Positions 1 to 9,406 of a stretch of DNA of 64,000 bases are shown in pieces. Position numbers and translations under genes: made by a program. The DNA is taken from the NCBI RefSeq assembly GCF_005222915.1, contig NZ_STFX01000052.1:791-64790 (forward strand). The letters run 5' to 3'. Under the pieces are notes generated by a model, which was not told the DNA's origin, did no database searches, and was given only the letters and a program-made list of their open reading frames with translations. Origin of the DNA: Rhizobium sp. FKL33 (GTDB taxonomy: Bacteria; Pseudomonadota; Alphaproteobacteria; Rhizobiales; Rhizobiaceae). Numbering within the stretch: the first letter of the stretch is position 1; each line of letters starts with the position of its first letter.

Positions 1-1
1 T

Positions 2-955
2 TCGCTCAGCGGAAAGAAGGTCTGGGTGGCCGGCCATCGCGGCATGGTGGGCTCCGCCATCGTCAGAAGGCTGGCGTCGGAAGGCGCCGAGGTTGTCACC
101 GCCTCGCGCGCGGACGCCGATCTGCGCGACCAGGCCGCCACCACCGCCTGGATCGAGAAGACCAGGCCGGACGCGGTGTTTCTCGCCGCGGCCAAAGTCG
201 GCGGCATTCTCGCCAACGACACCTATCCGGCCGATTTTCTCTATGACAACCTGATGATCGAGGCCAACATCATCCATGGCGCCCACAAGGTGGGCGTCGA
301 GAAGCTGATGTTCCTCGGCTCGTCCTGCATCTATCCGAAGTTCGCCCCGCAGCCGATCACCGAGGATGCTCTGCTGACCGGCGCGCTCGAGCCGACCAAT
401 GAATGGTACGCCATCGCCAAGATCGCCGGCATCAAGCTCTGCGACGCCTATCGCAAGCAGCATGGCGCGAACTTCATTTCGGGCATGCCGACCAATCTCT
501 ACGGTCCCGGCGACAATTTCGACCTCAATTCCAGCCATGTGATGCCAGCGCTGATCCGCAAGGCGCATGAGGCCAAGCTTTCGGGCGCGCCGTCGATCAC
601 TGTCTGGGGCACCGGCACGCCGCGCCGCGAATTCCTGCATGTCGACGACTGCGCCGACGCCTGCGTGCATCTGATGAAGACGCATTCGGAGGCCGGTCAC
701 GTCAATATCGGCTCGGGCGAGGACATCACCATCCTCGACCTCACCAAGCTGGTCTGCGATGTCGTCGGCTTCAAGGGCGAGATTGTCCACGACCTCTCCA
801 AGCCCGACGGCACGCCGCGCAAGCTGATGAGCGCCGACAAGCTCCGCGCCACCGGCTGGGCGCCGAAAATCGGCCTCGAAGAGGGTGTCGCCAGCGTCTA
901 TCAGTGGTTCCTCGCCAACAAGGTTGAACATGTAGGCGGTGCTGTCCATGGCTGA
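2..955 (+). CDS. fcl: GDP-L-fucose synthase, N-terminus cut by window start
   Basis: NADPH-dependent epimerase/reductase that converts GDP-4-keto-6-deoxy-mannose to GDP-L-fucose, a cytoplasmic precursor for surface polysaccharide. The reading frame is open back to the first base, and the residues before GTG 26 (SLSGKKVW) belong to the protein, so the true start lies just outside the window; 317 residues are visible. The dinucleotide fold motif GHRGMVG is at visible residues 11-17. The SDR catalytic Tyr and Lys (YAIAK) are at about 136 and 140, with Ser 107/108 in LGSSCIYPK. It ends in an 8-bp overlap with the next gene, implying co-transcription. The partner gmd is expected upstream but is not visible. 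Codon use is GC-rich, unlike the downstream glycosyltransferases. Confidence 0.95.
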   Translation, partial: SLSGKKVWVAGHRGMVGSAIVRRLASEGAEVVTASRADADLRDQAATTAWIEKTRPDAVFLAAAKVGGILANDTYPADFLYDNLMIEANIIHGAHKVGVEKLMFLGSSCIYPKFAPQPITEDALLTGALEPTNEWYAIAKIAGIKLCDAYRKQHGANFISGMPTNLYGPGDNFDLNSSHVMPALIRKAHEAKLSGAPSITVWGTGTPRREFLHVDDCADACVHLMKTHSEAGHVNIGSGEDITILDLTKLVCDVVGFKGEIVHDLSKPDGTPRKLMSADKLRATGWAPKIGLEEGVASVYQWFLANKVEHVGGAVHG

Positions 956-2252
956 GGGTAATTGGTCCGCTCAAACCGCTCCGGGTCCAAGCCAAAAAAG
1001 TGAATTGCCCCTATCTGGGCAGCGCATAGTGATCTATGGAATGAACTATGCGCCAGAAATAGCTGGGGTCGGTAAATATACCGGAGAGATCGCTGGTCAT
1101 TTTGCAGCGGCAGGGGCCGATGTTCACGTCGTGACGACCCCCCCCCACTATCCGGGATGGCGAGTTCAGGAAGGATACAAAAATAGCTTTTCGAAATCCC
1201 GGGAGGAGAATGTCCATGTGAACCGGACACCTCTGTTGTTGCGCCGGAAGATGAAGGGGATCTGGCGCTTGCTAGCGCCACTGTCGTTCGCTGTGAGTTC
1301 GGCGCCAGTCGTATTCTGGAAAATTATCACACTACGCCCACAAACTGTTTTTTGTGTTGAGCCAACTCTATTCGCGGCGCCGGTAGCGCAGCTTGCCTCC
1401 TGGATCGTAGGTGCTCGAACCCTACTTCACGTTCAAGACCTCGAAGTGGATGCCGCTTTCGCGATGGGTCATCTGAACCGATCCAAACTTTTGCAAAGGC
1501 TTGGAACCGCCTTCGAACGCTCGGTATTGAAGCGGTTCAACCATGTAATCACGATTTCAGGCAAGATGGCGGATAAACTCGTGGAAAAGGGATGTTCCGG
1601 CAAGCGGATTACGTTAGTTCGCAATTGGGTAGATCTCGATCACATATTTCCGCTTGCCGGGGAAAACGCTTATCGCACGCAATTGGACCTATTCACACAT
1701 GACTACGTAGTCCTCTATTCCGGAAACATCGGAGCAAAGCAGGGGTTGGATATACTTCTTGAAGCGGCCAAAAAACTCGAATCTAATGCGAGAATTAAGT
1801 TTATAATTGCCGGCGAGGGGCCGGTGAAATTAGATTTGATAGAAAAATACGGCAATCTCAACAATGTCCGCTTTCTGCCGTTCCAACCTCACCAAAAATT
1901 GAACGAATTTCTTAACTGCGCAGACCTTCACGCGTTGATGCAGGAAAAAGGAGCAGCAGACCTCGTTCTGCCAAGCAAGTTAGGAGCGATGCTGGCGACT
2001 GGAAAGCAAATTGTCGTCACAGCAGACAGCGGCACGGAACTGTATGAATTCCTCGGCGACGCTGCAGTGTTCGTACAAACTGGTGATGTCGAGGCTCTGG
2101 TGAACGCGATAACAGCGCTTCAAGAAGGCAGGCTTCCGCACTATCCAGAAAAAATTAAGAAGCTCGCGTTCACCCTCGCCAAAGACGCAGCATTGTCGCA
2201 ATTGGTGCGCCTGCAGAACCAAACACTCGATGCTCAGGGAGCACTCCCATGA
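948..2252 (+). CDS. WcaI-type glycosyltransferase
   Basis: GT4-like glycosyltransferase resembling WcaI (colanic acid synthesis), a cytoplasmic or membrane-peripheral enzyme adding a sugar to the lipid-linked repeat unit. The WcaI hallmark [15 protein letters not shown] is at about residue 33, followed by [11 protein letters not shown]. The C-terminal half has a donor-site fold ([17 protein letters not shown], then IIAGEGP). I chose ATG 948 (434 aa); GTG 939 in the same frame adds only three residues. The start overlaps fcl by 8 bp and the end overlaps the next gene as ATGA, so translation is coupled. Beside fcl, a fucosyl transfer is possible, but donor and acceptor cannot be read from sequence. 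Confidence 0.85.
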   Translation: MAEGNWSAQTAPGPSQKSELPLSGQRIVIYGMNYAPEIAGVGKYTGEIAGHFAAAGADVHVVTTPPHYPGWRVQEGYKNSFSKSREENVHVNRTPLLLRRKMKGIWRLLAPLSFAVSSAPVVFWKIITLRPQTVFCVEPTLFAAPVAQLASWIVGARTLLHVQDLEVDAAFAMGHLNRSKLLQRLGTAFERSVLKRFNHVITISGKMADKLVEKGCSGKRITLVRNWVDLDHIFPLAGENAYRTQLDLFTHDYVVLYSGNIGAKQGLDILLEAAKKLESNARIKFIIAGEGPVKLDLIEKYGNLNNVRFLPFQPHQKLNEFLNCADLHALMQEKGAADLVLPSKLGAMLATGKQIVVTADSGTELYEFLGDAAVFVQTGDVEALVNAITALQEGRLPHYPEKIKKLAFTLAKDAALSQLVRLQNQTLDAQGALP

Positions 2253-3424
2253 AGGTGGAGATTTGGCATAACATTCTATGGTCCCGTTACAAGGCGGTGG
2301 TCTTCACCGAACTGCACCGGATTAGCGTTGAAAACGACGTAGATCTCAAAATCTACCAGATCGCAGAAACCGATTCCGATCGGGTCGGCCTATCCGGCGT
2401 TGAGAAGGAGTGGCACGGCTATCCCTACAAACTACTGTTCGGGGGATCATATTCCGCCATTCCACGCCAAACGCTAATCAGTCGCGTTGCTAGGGAAGCA
2501 TTCAAGACTGACGCCGACATAATCGCTCTCGCCGGCTTCGAACGGCCAGAATACTGGATTCAACTCCTCATACTCAAGGCACGTCGTAAGAAAGTGGTAT
2601 TTTTTTGCGACTCGACCATTTACGACAATGAACAGACACTGCTCAAGGGGCTGGCCAAGCGGTTCTTTTTCCGCCTTGCCGACGCGGTTTTTTGCTATGG
2701 TGTCCGCGCTAAGGAATACCTCATGCATTACGGCATGCCGGCCCGCAAGATTCGCTTTCGCCGGCAGGCCGCAGCTTTGCCTCGGAACTATGATCCTGCC
2801 ACCGTGGTGGCCGCAAGAATAGCTCAAGATCCCGGTGAGGTGCGTCTGCTATATGTCGGTCGGCTTGCACTCGAAAAACGAGTGGACACGCTGTTGAAGG
2901 CGTTCAAGAATTTTCTCCAGCTTCACGGTTCGGGAAGGTTGGTAATTGTAGGTAAAGGGCCAGAGGAGCAGGAACTCCAGCAACTGGCCGAAGAGATGGC
3001 GATCATCGGCAATGTCGATTTCGTTGGTGGCAAATCGGGCGATGCGCTTTGGGCAGAGTATTTGGCCGCCAGTGCACTAGTGCTGCCGAGCCAGAGTGAA
3101 CCCTGGGGACTGGTAGTCAATGAGGCTCTAGCCTACGGATGTCCAGTCATCGTCAGCCAGCGGTGCGGCTGCGTGCCAGAACTGGTGATCGAAGGCAAAA
3201 CGGGGTATGCCTTCGAATGCGACAATGTGGATGATCTGCTCAAGGGTATTCTTGCTGTACAGGCAATGAGGGATGGAACCTCAAATCTCGCAGAAACCTG
3301 CATTGACCACATAGCCTCTTTTAGCCCTTCGGAGGCCGCTCGCGAAATCTACAACGGCCTCTTTGAGTTGGTAGAAACGTCGGACTATTCATCAAGGAAA
3401 TCCCCGAGCGCTGCGCATGGATAA
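2249..3424 (+). CDS. Glycosyltransferase family 4 protein
   Basis: 391 aa. The C-terminal half carries a typical GT-B donor domain: LLYVGRLALEKRVDTLLKAF at about residue 200, VIVGKGPEEQEL, then LVLPSQSEPWGLVVNEALAYG with the nucleotide-sugar-binding Glu pair (E...E). The N-terminal acceptor domain is more divergent. It starts inside the previous stop (ATGA) and overlaps the next gene by 8 bp, which places it in the same polysaccharide operon. Base composition is moderately AT-rich compared with fcl. The sugar specificity is unknown. Confidence 0.85.
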   Translation: MKVEIWHNILWSRYKAVVFTELHRISVENDVDLKIYQIAETDSDRVGLSGVEKEWHGYPYKLLFGGSYSAIPRQTLISRVAREAFKTDADIIALAGFERPEYWIQLLILKARRKKVVFFCDSTIYDNEQTLLKGLAKRFFFRLADAVFCYGVRAKEYLMHYGMPARKIRFRRQAAALPRNYDPATVVAARIAQDPGEVRLLYVGRLALEKRVDTLLKAFKNFLQLHGSGRLVIVGKGPEEQELQQLAEEMAIIGNVDFVGGKSGDALWAEYLAASALVLPSQSEPWGLVVNEALAYGCPVIVSQRCGCVPELVIEGKTGYAFECDNVDDLLKGILAVQAMRDGTSNLAETCIDHIASFSPSEAAREIYNGLFELVETSDYSSRKSPSAAHG

Positions 3425-4439
3425 AGTTAGGTTCATTTCAAAATCAAACGACGGACACAGATCTGCATTCATCTCTGTTTTCGAACGTATACTTGAGGAA
3501 TATCGACTTAATCACACCTCTCGTTATGGAACAGATTTTTTTCTGATGATCGACGAAGATCTTCGATCGTTTTTTGCTTCTGGCTTTATTAATTTACCTT
3601 TCTTGAGACGGACTGCTGGCTTGTTCTTTAGAACCGGAGAGTGCTTTCGGACTGACAGTATTAAATATAAGATAAAGAGGCTTCTGTTCAGCTTGGCAGC
3701 AAATTCCAAACTGTACAATATCGTGACGATTATGCCTCACTCCATCGATCAACGCTTCTCTCAAGTATCAAACGGTTGGATTTATGATCCACAATTTTGG
3801 GACATTCCTTACTTGCCTGAAACAAAATACATCGATGAATTAGCGGAGATTCTTATCAACAAAGCAAAAGGGCGCCAAATTTGTGTGGCTCTTGGCGCAC
3901 AAAATACCGACAAAGGATTCGAGTTTTTTGCAAGAATCTGGTTGTCCAACCCAGCTATTCGAGAAAAATTCCTGTTTGTGGCTGCAGGAAGAGTGGCTGA
4001 AGGGCTCCGATCTATTGCCTCAGAAATAGCGGAAACAGGTGGGGTAATATTGGATCGCTATATATCGGACAACGAACTCGCAACGCTTTATGTTGCGGCT
4101 GACTGTATTTGGAGCTGTTACAGTCCGGCCTACAACCAATCTTCCGGGATACTAGGACGCGCCTTTCAATTGGGAAAGCCGAGCATCGTTCGCGACGGCT
4201 CCTACATGAATTTGCTTGCAGATGAGATAGGGCATCCAAACCTACCTCTGCCTTATGATCATAGTCCCGACGCTGCCACTTTATTGTCGAGTTGGAAACC
4301 ACCTCAAATTGATCAAGACGCACTGGGAAAAAAGATCGAGGATATTAGAAGGAGAGATGTGAGGACAATTTTGGCAATGCTCGGCATTGACCCGGCGTTG
4401 TACAAAAGCCCTCTTGATACCAGGCCCAATTTAACATGA
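3417..4439 (+). CDS. Putative glycosyltransferase, divergent
   Basis: 340 aa, not confidently assignable. The second half has features of a GT-B fold: a beta-strand with VALGAQNTDKGFEFFARIW at about residue 160, FLFVAAGRVAEGLRSIA, then LATLYVAADCIWSCYSPAYNQSSGILGRAFQLGKP with the general layout of the nucleotide-sugar-binding region. It lacks the usual EPFGLxxxEA motif. The N-terminal half is unlike any family I recognise. It overlaps the gene before by 8 bp and the flippase by 4 bp (ATGA), so it is part of the repeat-unit operon. Composition is clearly AT-rich. A glycosyltransferase is the best inference from context and fold. Confidence 0.55.
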   Translation: MDKVRFISKSNDGHRSAFISVFERILEEYRLNHTSRYGTDFFLMIDEDLRSFFASGFINLPFLRRTAGLFFRTGECFRTDSIKYKIKRLLFSLAANSKLYNIVTIMPHSIDQRFSQVSNGWIYDPQFWDIPYLPETKYIDELAEILINKAKGRQICVALGAQNTDKGFEFFARIWLSNPAIREKFLFVAAGRVAEGLRSIASEIAETGGVILDRYISDNELATLYVAADCIWSCYSPAYNQSSGILGRAFQLGKPSIVRDGSYMNLLADEIGHPNLPLPYDHSPDAATLLSSWKPPQIDQDALGKKIEDIRRRDVRTILAMLGIDPALYKSPLDTRPNLT

Positions 4440-5794
4440 ACCTGAATTTGAGAAGCAATGCAGTCTGGTCAGCGCTAGAGGTCATCATCTCAGGGCTATC
4501 AATGTTTGTCCTATATCGATACGTCGCCATTGAACTCGGCGTCGATAAGCTCGGTCTGTGGTCGCTTGTCCTGGCAACTACGTCATTGGCGCGTTTTGGT
4601 GACATCGGCGCAGCGGCTGGTCTTGGTCGCTTCGTCGCCATTGCACTGTCGAGAAATGACAAGCCTCTCGCGTTGCGATATATGGATACCGCATTGATTG
4701 TAAATGCGGGACTATACTGCGTTTTTGCCGTTGGTCTCTACGTTCCACTTCAATATGCAATTCTCACTGCGGTTGATGTCGGAGCAGCGAAAGACGCGAT
4801 CGAGTTGTTGCCCTATGCGCTGACATCTTTCGTTTGTCTCAATCTTTTCTCCGTCACCGTCTCTGGGCTGGTTGGGGCACAGCGCGCAGACTACAAATCA
4901 AAGGTGGCTATAATTGCCAACCTAATGCAGCTTTTTTTTGCTGTCTGGCTTTTGTCAACACATGGCCTAAAGGGCCTCGCCTGGGCGCAAATCATCCAAT
5001 ATGCTCTGGCGATGGTCGCGGGGCGTTTACTTGTCGTGAAGCTGATTGGTTCCTCAATCGCCGATGTCGTGCCGCGCAGATTTGGAGTTGCCGCCCTCAA
5101 AGAACTATTTCAGTTTGGCGTCAAACTACAACTTGCAAATATTATCTCATTTCTCTTCGAGCCACTGTCAAAGTATGTCATCTCTCTCGTGGGAGGGTTA
5201 CATATTCTCGGGCTTTACGAAATGAGTTATCGATACATTCTTCAATTCCGGCATGTGGTAGTTGCTCCGGTTCAGAATCTGGTATCAGCTTTCGCATATC
5301 TGGAGAATGCGGACGGACAAACCGTAAAACCGCTATACGAAAAGGCGACTGCCACCGTCTTCGTTTCTGCTGCCACGATTCTGGGCGGGGCAGTACTTTT
5401 CTCGCCAATGGCGAGTTTTTTGTTGTTGAATCGAATTGATTATTATTTCGTCTTTTGCTCTGCAGTCTTTGGGTTAGGCTGGTTCTGTAACGTTGTTTGT
5501 ACTCCAGCTTATCTTCTCGGGGTCAGCCGCGGTTCCATCACCTGGAATATTGTCGGGCACGGAGTAGCCAGCTTCATCGGCCCCAGCCTAGCTTGGTGTT
5601 TTGGCCAACTTGGTCTGCAACATGGCATCGTTGTCATGATCATGCTAGGGCTGAGCATTGGATCGATCATGTCGGCAATGATGAACTTGAGAAACGCGGA
5701 TCTATCGCTTTTGCCGTCTAGGTCAGGGGTTTACGAGATTATTGATAAATCCAGAATCGCGGTTAGAAATCTGATCCGCTCGGGCGTGAAATGA
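4436..5794 (+). CDS. Wzx-type polysaccharide flippase
   Basis: 452 aa, hydrophobic throughout with about 12-14 predicted membrane segments and few charged loops, as in the MOP/Wzx flippases that move undecaprenyl-linked repeat units across the inner membrane. The N-terminus (NLRSNAVWSALEVIISGLSM) has the short cytoplasmic lead and first helix typical of polysaccharide export proteins. It shares 4 bp with both neighbours (ATGA at each end). Position between glycosyltransferases and an upstream-of-Wzy location fit a Wzx/Wzy-dependent pathway. Wzx proteins diverge strongly, so the call rests on topology and context as much as on similarity. Confidence 0.8.
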   Translation: MNLNLRSNAVWSALEVIISGLSMFVLYRYVAIELGVDKLGLWSLVLATTSLARFGDIGAAAGLGRFVAIALSRNDKPLALRYMDTALIVNAGLYCVFAVGLYVPLQYAILTAVDVGAAKDAIELLPYALTSFVCLNLFSVTVSGLVGAQRADYKSKVAIIANLMQLFFAVWLLSTHGLKGLAWAQIIQYALAMVAGRLLVVKLIGSSIADVVPRRFGVAALKELFQFGVKLQLANIISFLFEPLSKYVISLVGGLHILGLYEMSYRYILQFRHVVVAPVQNLVSAFAYLENADGQTVKPLYEKATATVFVSAATILGGAVLFSPMASFLLLNRIDYYFVFCSAVFGLGWFCNVVCTPAYLLGVSRGSITWNIVGHGVASFIGPSLAWCFGQLGLQHGIVVMIMLGLSIGSIMSAMMNLRNADLSLLPSRSGVYEIIDKSRIAVRNLIRSGVK

Positions 5795-6894
5795 TACGAG
5801 AACAAAACATGGAAAACGGCCCTAGGATTCTTCATCTAATTCATACCCCACGACATTCTGGAGCGGAGTCATTGGTGCGGGATCTGAGCCTTATAGGTAT
5901 GGAGCAGGGAGTCCCGACTGCTATCGCTTCCTTCGCGCCATGCGAAACTCCTTTCGAAGCTGATCGGCGGCACCTTCAAGAGGCCGGCGTAAAGTTGTAT
6001 TTCCCCGACCACCCTTTGACGCGATCCCAGCGACTTATGCATTATCGCAAATCGATTTCGGCCTTTCTGCCAGACACCATTTTCGGTCATTCGGTGCTGC
6101 CCTCTTTTTATGGCAGATTTGCGAACTCCTTTAGAAAGCCAAAGTCAAAATTTGTTTCAGTGTTGCATAGCGCAAGTAACGACGATTACGGAGGTAAAGC
6201 TTTACATCTTAGTGAACTTTTATCCCGCATTTTCATCGATGCAGTGGTTGCCGTATCGGATCAAGGAAAAAAAAATTACATTAGACGTTTTGGAGAAAAC
6301 GTCCCCGTGCATGTAATTCGGAACGGAATTGACCTGAAGAAATTTGAGAACCTAGATCGCGTAAATATTAGGCAAAAGCTAGGCATCCCCGACACAAAAA
6401 AAGTCGTGATACAAGTGGGGCGGATCGCCCCCGTCAAACAACAGCATCTCAGTTACCAAGCGCTGCGAGGCGTTCTCGAAGATTTGAACATTGAGTTATG
6501 GTACGTTGGCCTGACGGAAAACAAAGCGTATCAAAGCATGCTCCGCAGAGAGATTGAGGGCGACGGATTAGCCGCATTTACATCTTTTTTAGGCAGTAGA
6601 GACGATGTTCACGAATTATTGGCAGCAGCCGATGTGTTCGTTATGCCCTCCTTAGCGGAAGCTCATAGCGTGGCTATGCTGGAGGCTCTGGTCAGCGGCC
6701 TTCCCGTGGTGGCATCTGATATAGCCGCATTTTCTTTTGTTAAGGACTGCCCCGGCGTTCACCTCATCCCACCAACCGATGAAAATTCACTAAGAAGCCT
6801 AGTGACAGAAAACCTAAGAACCGGATTAATTGAACGGGAAAAAGAAGGATTCTCGATAAAAAAGACATTTTCTTTGTACAAAAAACTATTTTAA
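5791..6894 (+). CDS. Glycosyltransferase family 4 protein
   Basis: 367 aa. The N-terminus reads ILHLIHTPRHSGAESLVRDL, a GT4 acceptor-side glycine-rich loop. The donor domain shows VIQVGRIAPVKQQHLSYQAL near residue 205 and DVFVMPSLAEAHSVAMLEAL near residue 285 with the two conserved Glu of the GT4 E-x7-E motif. The start overlaps the flippase stop (ATGA). The gene ends 54 bp before the polymerase in very AT-rich sequence. It is likely a repeat-unit transferase acting at the cytoplasmic face; sugar specificity unknown. Confidence 0.85.
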   Translation: MIREQNMENGPRILHLIHTPRHSGAESLVRDLSLIGMEQGVPTAIASFAPCETPFEADRRHLQEAGVKLYFPDHPLTRSQRLMHYRKSISAFLPDTIFGHSVLPSFYGRFANSFRKPKSKFVSVLHSASNDDYGGKALHLSELLSRIFIDAVVAVSDQGKKNYIRRFGENVPVHVIRNGIDLKKFENLDRVNIRQKLGIPDTKKVVIQVGRIAPVKQQHLSYQALRGVLEDLNIELWYVGLTENKAYQSMLRREIEGDGLAAFTSFLGSRDDVHELLAAADVFVMPSLAEAHSVAMLEALVSGLPVVASDIAAFSFVKDCPGVHLIPPTDENSLRSLVTENLRTGLIEREKEGFSIKKTFSLYKKLF

Positions 6895-6948
6895 GAATAT
6901 TTCTTAAATATAAACAATAAATATCCATACAAGATCGGAAACACGCCC

Positions 6949-8247
6949 ATGCGAGGAATAAAATCAAAAAACAAATGTCAGAATGTTATGTTTTATACAT
7001 ATTTTCTTTCGATAGCCACATGGATGTTTGACTTCCGCAGCGAAGGTGCCGGGCAAGGGGCAGCAATTCAGGCAATCTTCCTGGCTCTATACATGGCAAC
7101 TAGCGTTGTGTTTTATGCGTACACACCCAAAAAACGAATAATTGATCTAGCTTTCTTCCTCTTCGCAGTTATCATATTCATAATCTGTGGTCTTATTTCA
7201 GGAATAGTGCAAAATAACGACACATACGGACTATTCAGAAATTCGATTACGATATTAATATATTCTTCCTCAGTTGTTTCCACATACTTACTCTTAATAA
7301 ACTTGCAACCAAGTTTCGATAAATTTCGAGCCGGCCTCTCTTTCGTCGCGCTTAGTTTTCTCATCACGAATATATTAATAGTATTACTTTTTCAGGGTGG
7401 AATAGACGTAAATTCCACTAGATATGAGATAATAGGCTCGTCAATATTAGTCTGTCTAAGCTACGTGCCATTATTTCTCCGTTATAGATTAAAATTAATA
7501 GAGATAATATGCGCGGCGCTGGCAACAAGTGTCATCGCTCTATCCGTCACGCGGACCTGGGTGTTGGTGCTCGCAATTCAAATGGCATTTAGTTTGCTTT
7601 TGGGAGGCTACGCATATTTTAGAAATATTAAGCGACTGTTTATCCCAGCGCTATTAATCATTGCTAGCCTTGGAACGCTACAGTTTATGGGCGCGCCGGT
7701 ACTGGAGCGCTGGTCAACACGGTTGTTTGCGTCTGAAAGAGTTGGTGTCGATCCAACGTCGCTTACACGACAGCGCCAAATTGAATCAATGATAGACGGC
7801 ATTGAACGCAATTTTCTCCTTGGCAATGGCTTATACGGAGAAAGCAGTTATTGGCTCGAGCGCGATCTTGGCGGCGGTGATGGAATTCAGACTGGTAACG
7901 GATTTGGCCATAATCAGCATATAAGCATGATTTTTGTCGCTGGACTGCTAGGTGGCATGCCACTTTTACTCTGGCAGTTTTACATTGCGATTTTCTCAGT
8001 ATTCAGCTTGAGAAAGTCATCGGCTTCAGACATATCTGAGAGGATGTTTCTTCATGTCCTTGGCTGTACTATTGTTCTTGGCACCTTGGCCTACGGATTT
8101 TATGGCGGAACATTCGGGAATAGAGGATTGACTATGTGGTATGGGGTAGCCACGGGCATTTGCTTGGCTTTTAGCAGAATTACTCGGCGGGCACCATCAG
8201 AAGCCTGCCGCTCGCATAGGCTTAGCAACACAATTGTGAGCAAGTGA
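6949..8247 (+). CDS. O-antigen/capsule polymerase-like membrane protein (Wzy-like)
   Basis: 432 aa with about ten hydrophobic segments and a large periplasmic loop around residues 230-325 containing ERWSTRLFASERVG, RQRQIESMIDGIERNFLLG and GFGHNQHISMIF. The last two resemble the Wzy_C/O-antigen ligase loop in which an H-N motif precedes a membrane helix. Role inferred: polymerisation of flipped repeat units on the periplasmic side. It is the last gene of the AT-rich operon. Downstream sequence at once becomes IS-derived, so distal genes may have been lost. O-antigen ligase (WaaL) is an alternative because the families share topology. Confidence 0.75.
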   Translation: MRGIKSKNKCQNVMFYTYFLSIATWMFDFRSEGAGQGAAIQAIFLALYMATSVVFYAYTPKKRIIDLAFFLFAVIIFIICGLISGIVQNNDTYGLFRNSITILIYSSSVVSTYLLLINLQPSFDKFRAGLSFVALSFLITNILIVLLFQGGIDVNSTRYEIIGSSILVCLSYVPLFLRYRLKLIEIICAALATSVIALSVTRTWVLVLAIQMAFSLLLGGYAYFRNIKRLFIPALLIIASLGTLQFMGAPVLERWSTRLFASERVGVDPTSLTRQRQIESMIDGIERNFLLGNGLYGESSYWLERDLGGGDGIQTGNGFGHNQHISMIFVAGLLGGMPLLLWQFYIAIFSVFSLRKSSASDISERMFLHVLGCTIVLGTLAYGFYGGTFGNRGLTMWYGVATGICLAFSRITRRAPSEACRSHRLSNTIVSK

Positions 8248-8304
8248 GGCCCGCGCAACGAGACTCTGTCGCCTGGTTTCCTGGTGTTGGTTTCTGCGCG
8301 TGTG

Positions 8305-8435
8305 TTTCGGCGCGGTCTTTGACCCCACTATAGGCGTCGAATGGTGACCCCAGGCGCTCTAAAGAAAAACAAAGTCGCTCAGCATGTTAGTCTGCAACAG
8401 CTGGGGTCATTCTTCCGCGCCGAAAGGGGTCAAAG
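8305..8435. repeat. Clustered inverted repeats, remnant ends of an IS21-like element
   Basis: Three pairs of inverted repeats interleave. TTTCGGCGCGG (8305-8315) pairs with CCGCGCCGAAA (8415-8425). CTTTGACCCC (8317-8326) pairs with GGGGTCAAAG (8426-8435). TGACCCCAG (8345-8353) pairs with CTGGGGTCA (8401-8409). Multiple related repeats at each end are typical of IS21-family termini, so this looks like the two ends of an element whose transposase genes were deleted. It differs in sequence from the IS21 element starting at 8505. The rest of 8248-8504 shows no gene. Confidence 0.5.
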
Positions 8436-8511
8436 TTCCGCGCTTAATTACCGTTTTGACGCTCTGGCTATCGATCACGCCAGCCGTCGGACTTGCCTCT
8501 CTACTGTCAAC

Positions 8512-8556
8512 GGCGGAGTAAAAACCGGCCACGCGGCGGCGCAAAAGTCGGCCACC
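8512..8556 (+). repeat. Left-end terminal repeats of the IS21 element
   Basis: Two related copies lie side by side: 8512-8532 (core GTAAAAACCGGCCAC) and 8535-8556 (core GCAAAAGTCGGCCACC). These are the transposase-binding repeats expected at an IS21 end. Confidence 0.7.
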
Positions 8557-8560
8557 TTGG

Positions 8561-8614
8561 CCCGCGCATGAGACCCGCGGGAGGGCGTAGCCCGAGCGGG
8601 GGTCTCATGCGCGG
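8561..8614. repeat. Long hairpin inside IS21, downstream of istB
   Basis: A perfect 16-bp inverted repeat pairs 8561-8576 (CCCGCGCATGAGACCC) with 8599-8614, and an inner GGGC/GCCC pairing lies in between. On the plus strand a run of six T follows at 8622-8627, so it could stop transcription entering the element from the left (plus strand). On the istB strand there is no T-run. Confidence 0.6.
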
Positions 8615-8635
8615 GCGGCGATTTTTTGAGGGGTT

Positions 8636-9406
8636 TCAGCCAGCCTTGCGGGCGCGGCTTTGGGCGAGACGATAGCTGTCGCCGTTCATCTCGAGGATGC
8701 TGACATGGTGGGTGATACGGTCGAGCAGAGCGCCGGTCAGGCGCTCCGATCCCAGGGTTTCCGTCCATTCGTCAAATGGAAGATTGCTGGTGATCAGGGT
8801 GGCGCCACGCTCGTAGCGCTGGGAGATCAGCTCAAACAGCAATTCCGCGCCGGTCTTCGACAGCGGCACAAAGCCCAGTTCATCGATGATGAGAAGCTGG
8901 TAGGCGGACATCTGTTTCTGGAGCCGCAGCAGCCTTCGCTCGTCACGTGCCTCCATCATCTCGCTGACCAAGGCGGCCGCTGTCGTGAAGCCGACAGACA
9001 GGCCCTTCTGGCAGGCTGATAGGCCGAGACCGAGAGCCACGTGGGTTTTGCCCGTGCCGCTGGGCCCAAGCGCGATCACGTTCTCCCGCCGCTCGATCCA
9101 CTCGCAACGCGCCAGTTCCAACACCTGCATCTTGTTGAGCTTGGGGATGGCTGCGAAGTCGAAACTGTCGAGGCTTTTGATGACCGGGAACCTGGCCGCC
9201 TTGATGCGGCGTTCGACCTTGCGGCGATCCCGTTCGATCATCTCCCGCTCGGCAAGCCGAGTGAGGTATCCGACATGATCGACGCCTTCGGTGGCGCACA
9301 GCCGGGCCAGCTTCTGATACTCACGCTGGAATGTCGGCAGCTTCAGGGTCTTGAGATAGTGTGCGAGAAGGATCCCAGAGGGCGCATCTGGCGCTTCGGT
9401 GCTCAT
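8636..9406 (-). CDS. istB: IS21-family helper ATPase IstB
   Basis: 256 aa AAA+ transposition helper that recruits or activates the IstA transposase. Walker A is ALGPSGTGKTHVALGLG at about residue 100. Walker B is LLIIDELGFVPLS at about residue 170. ITSNLPFDEW and GALLDRITHH are IstB signatures. I chose ATG 9406 (MSTEAPDAP), which overlaps the istA stop as ATGA; an open frame continues upstream to 9535 but has no family similarity. The protein looks intact, so it could assist related IS21 copies elsewhere. Confidence 0.93.
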   Translation of the reverse strand: MSTEAPDAPSGILLAHYLKTLKLPTFQREYQKLARLCATEGVDHVGYLTRLAEREMIERDRRKVERRIKAARFPVIKSLDSFDFAAIPKLNKMQVLELARCEWIERRENVIALGPSGTGKTHVALGLGLSACQKGLSVGFTTAAALVSEMMEARDERRLLRLQKQMSAYQLLIIDELGFVPLSKTGAELLFELISQRYERGATLITSNLPFDEWTETLGSERLTGALLDRITHHVSILEMNGDSYRLAQSRARKAG

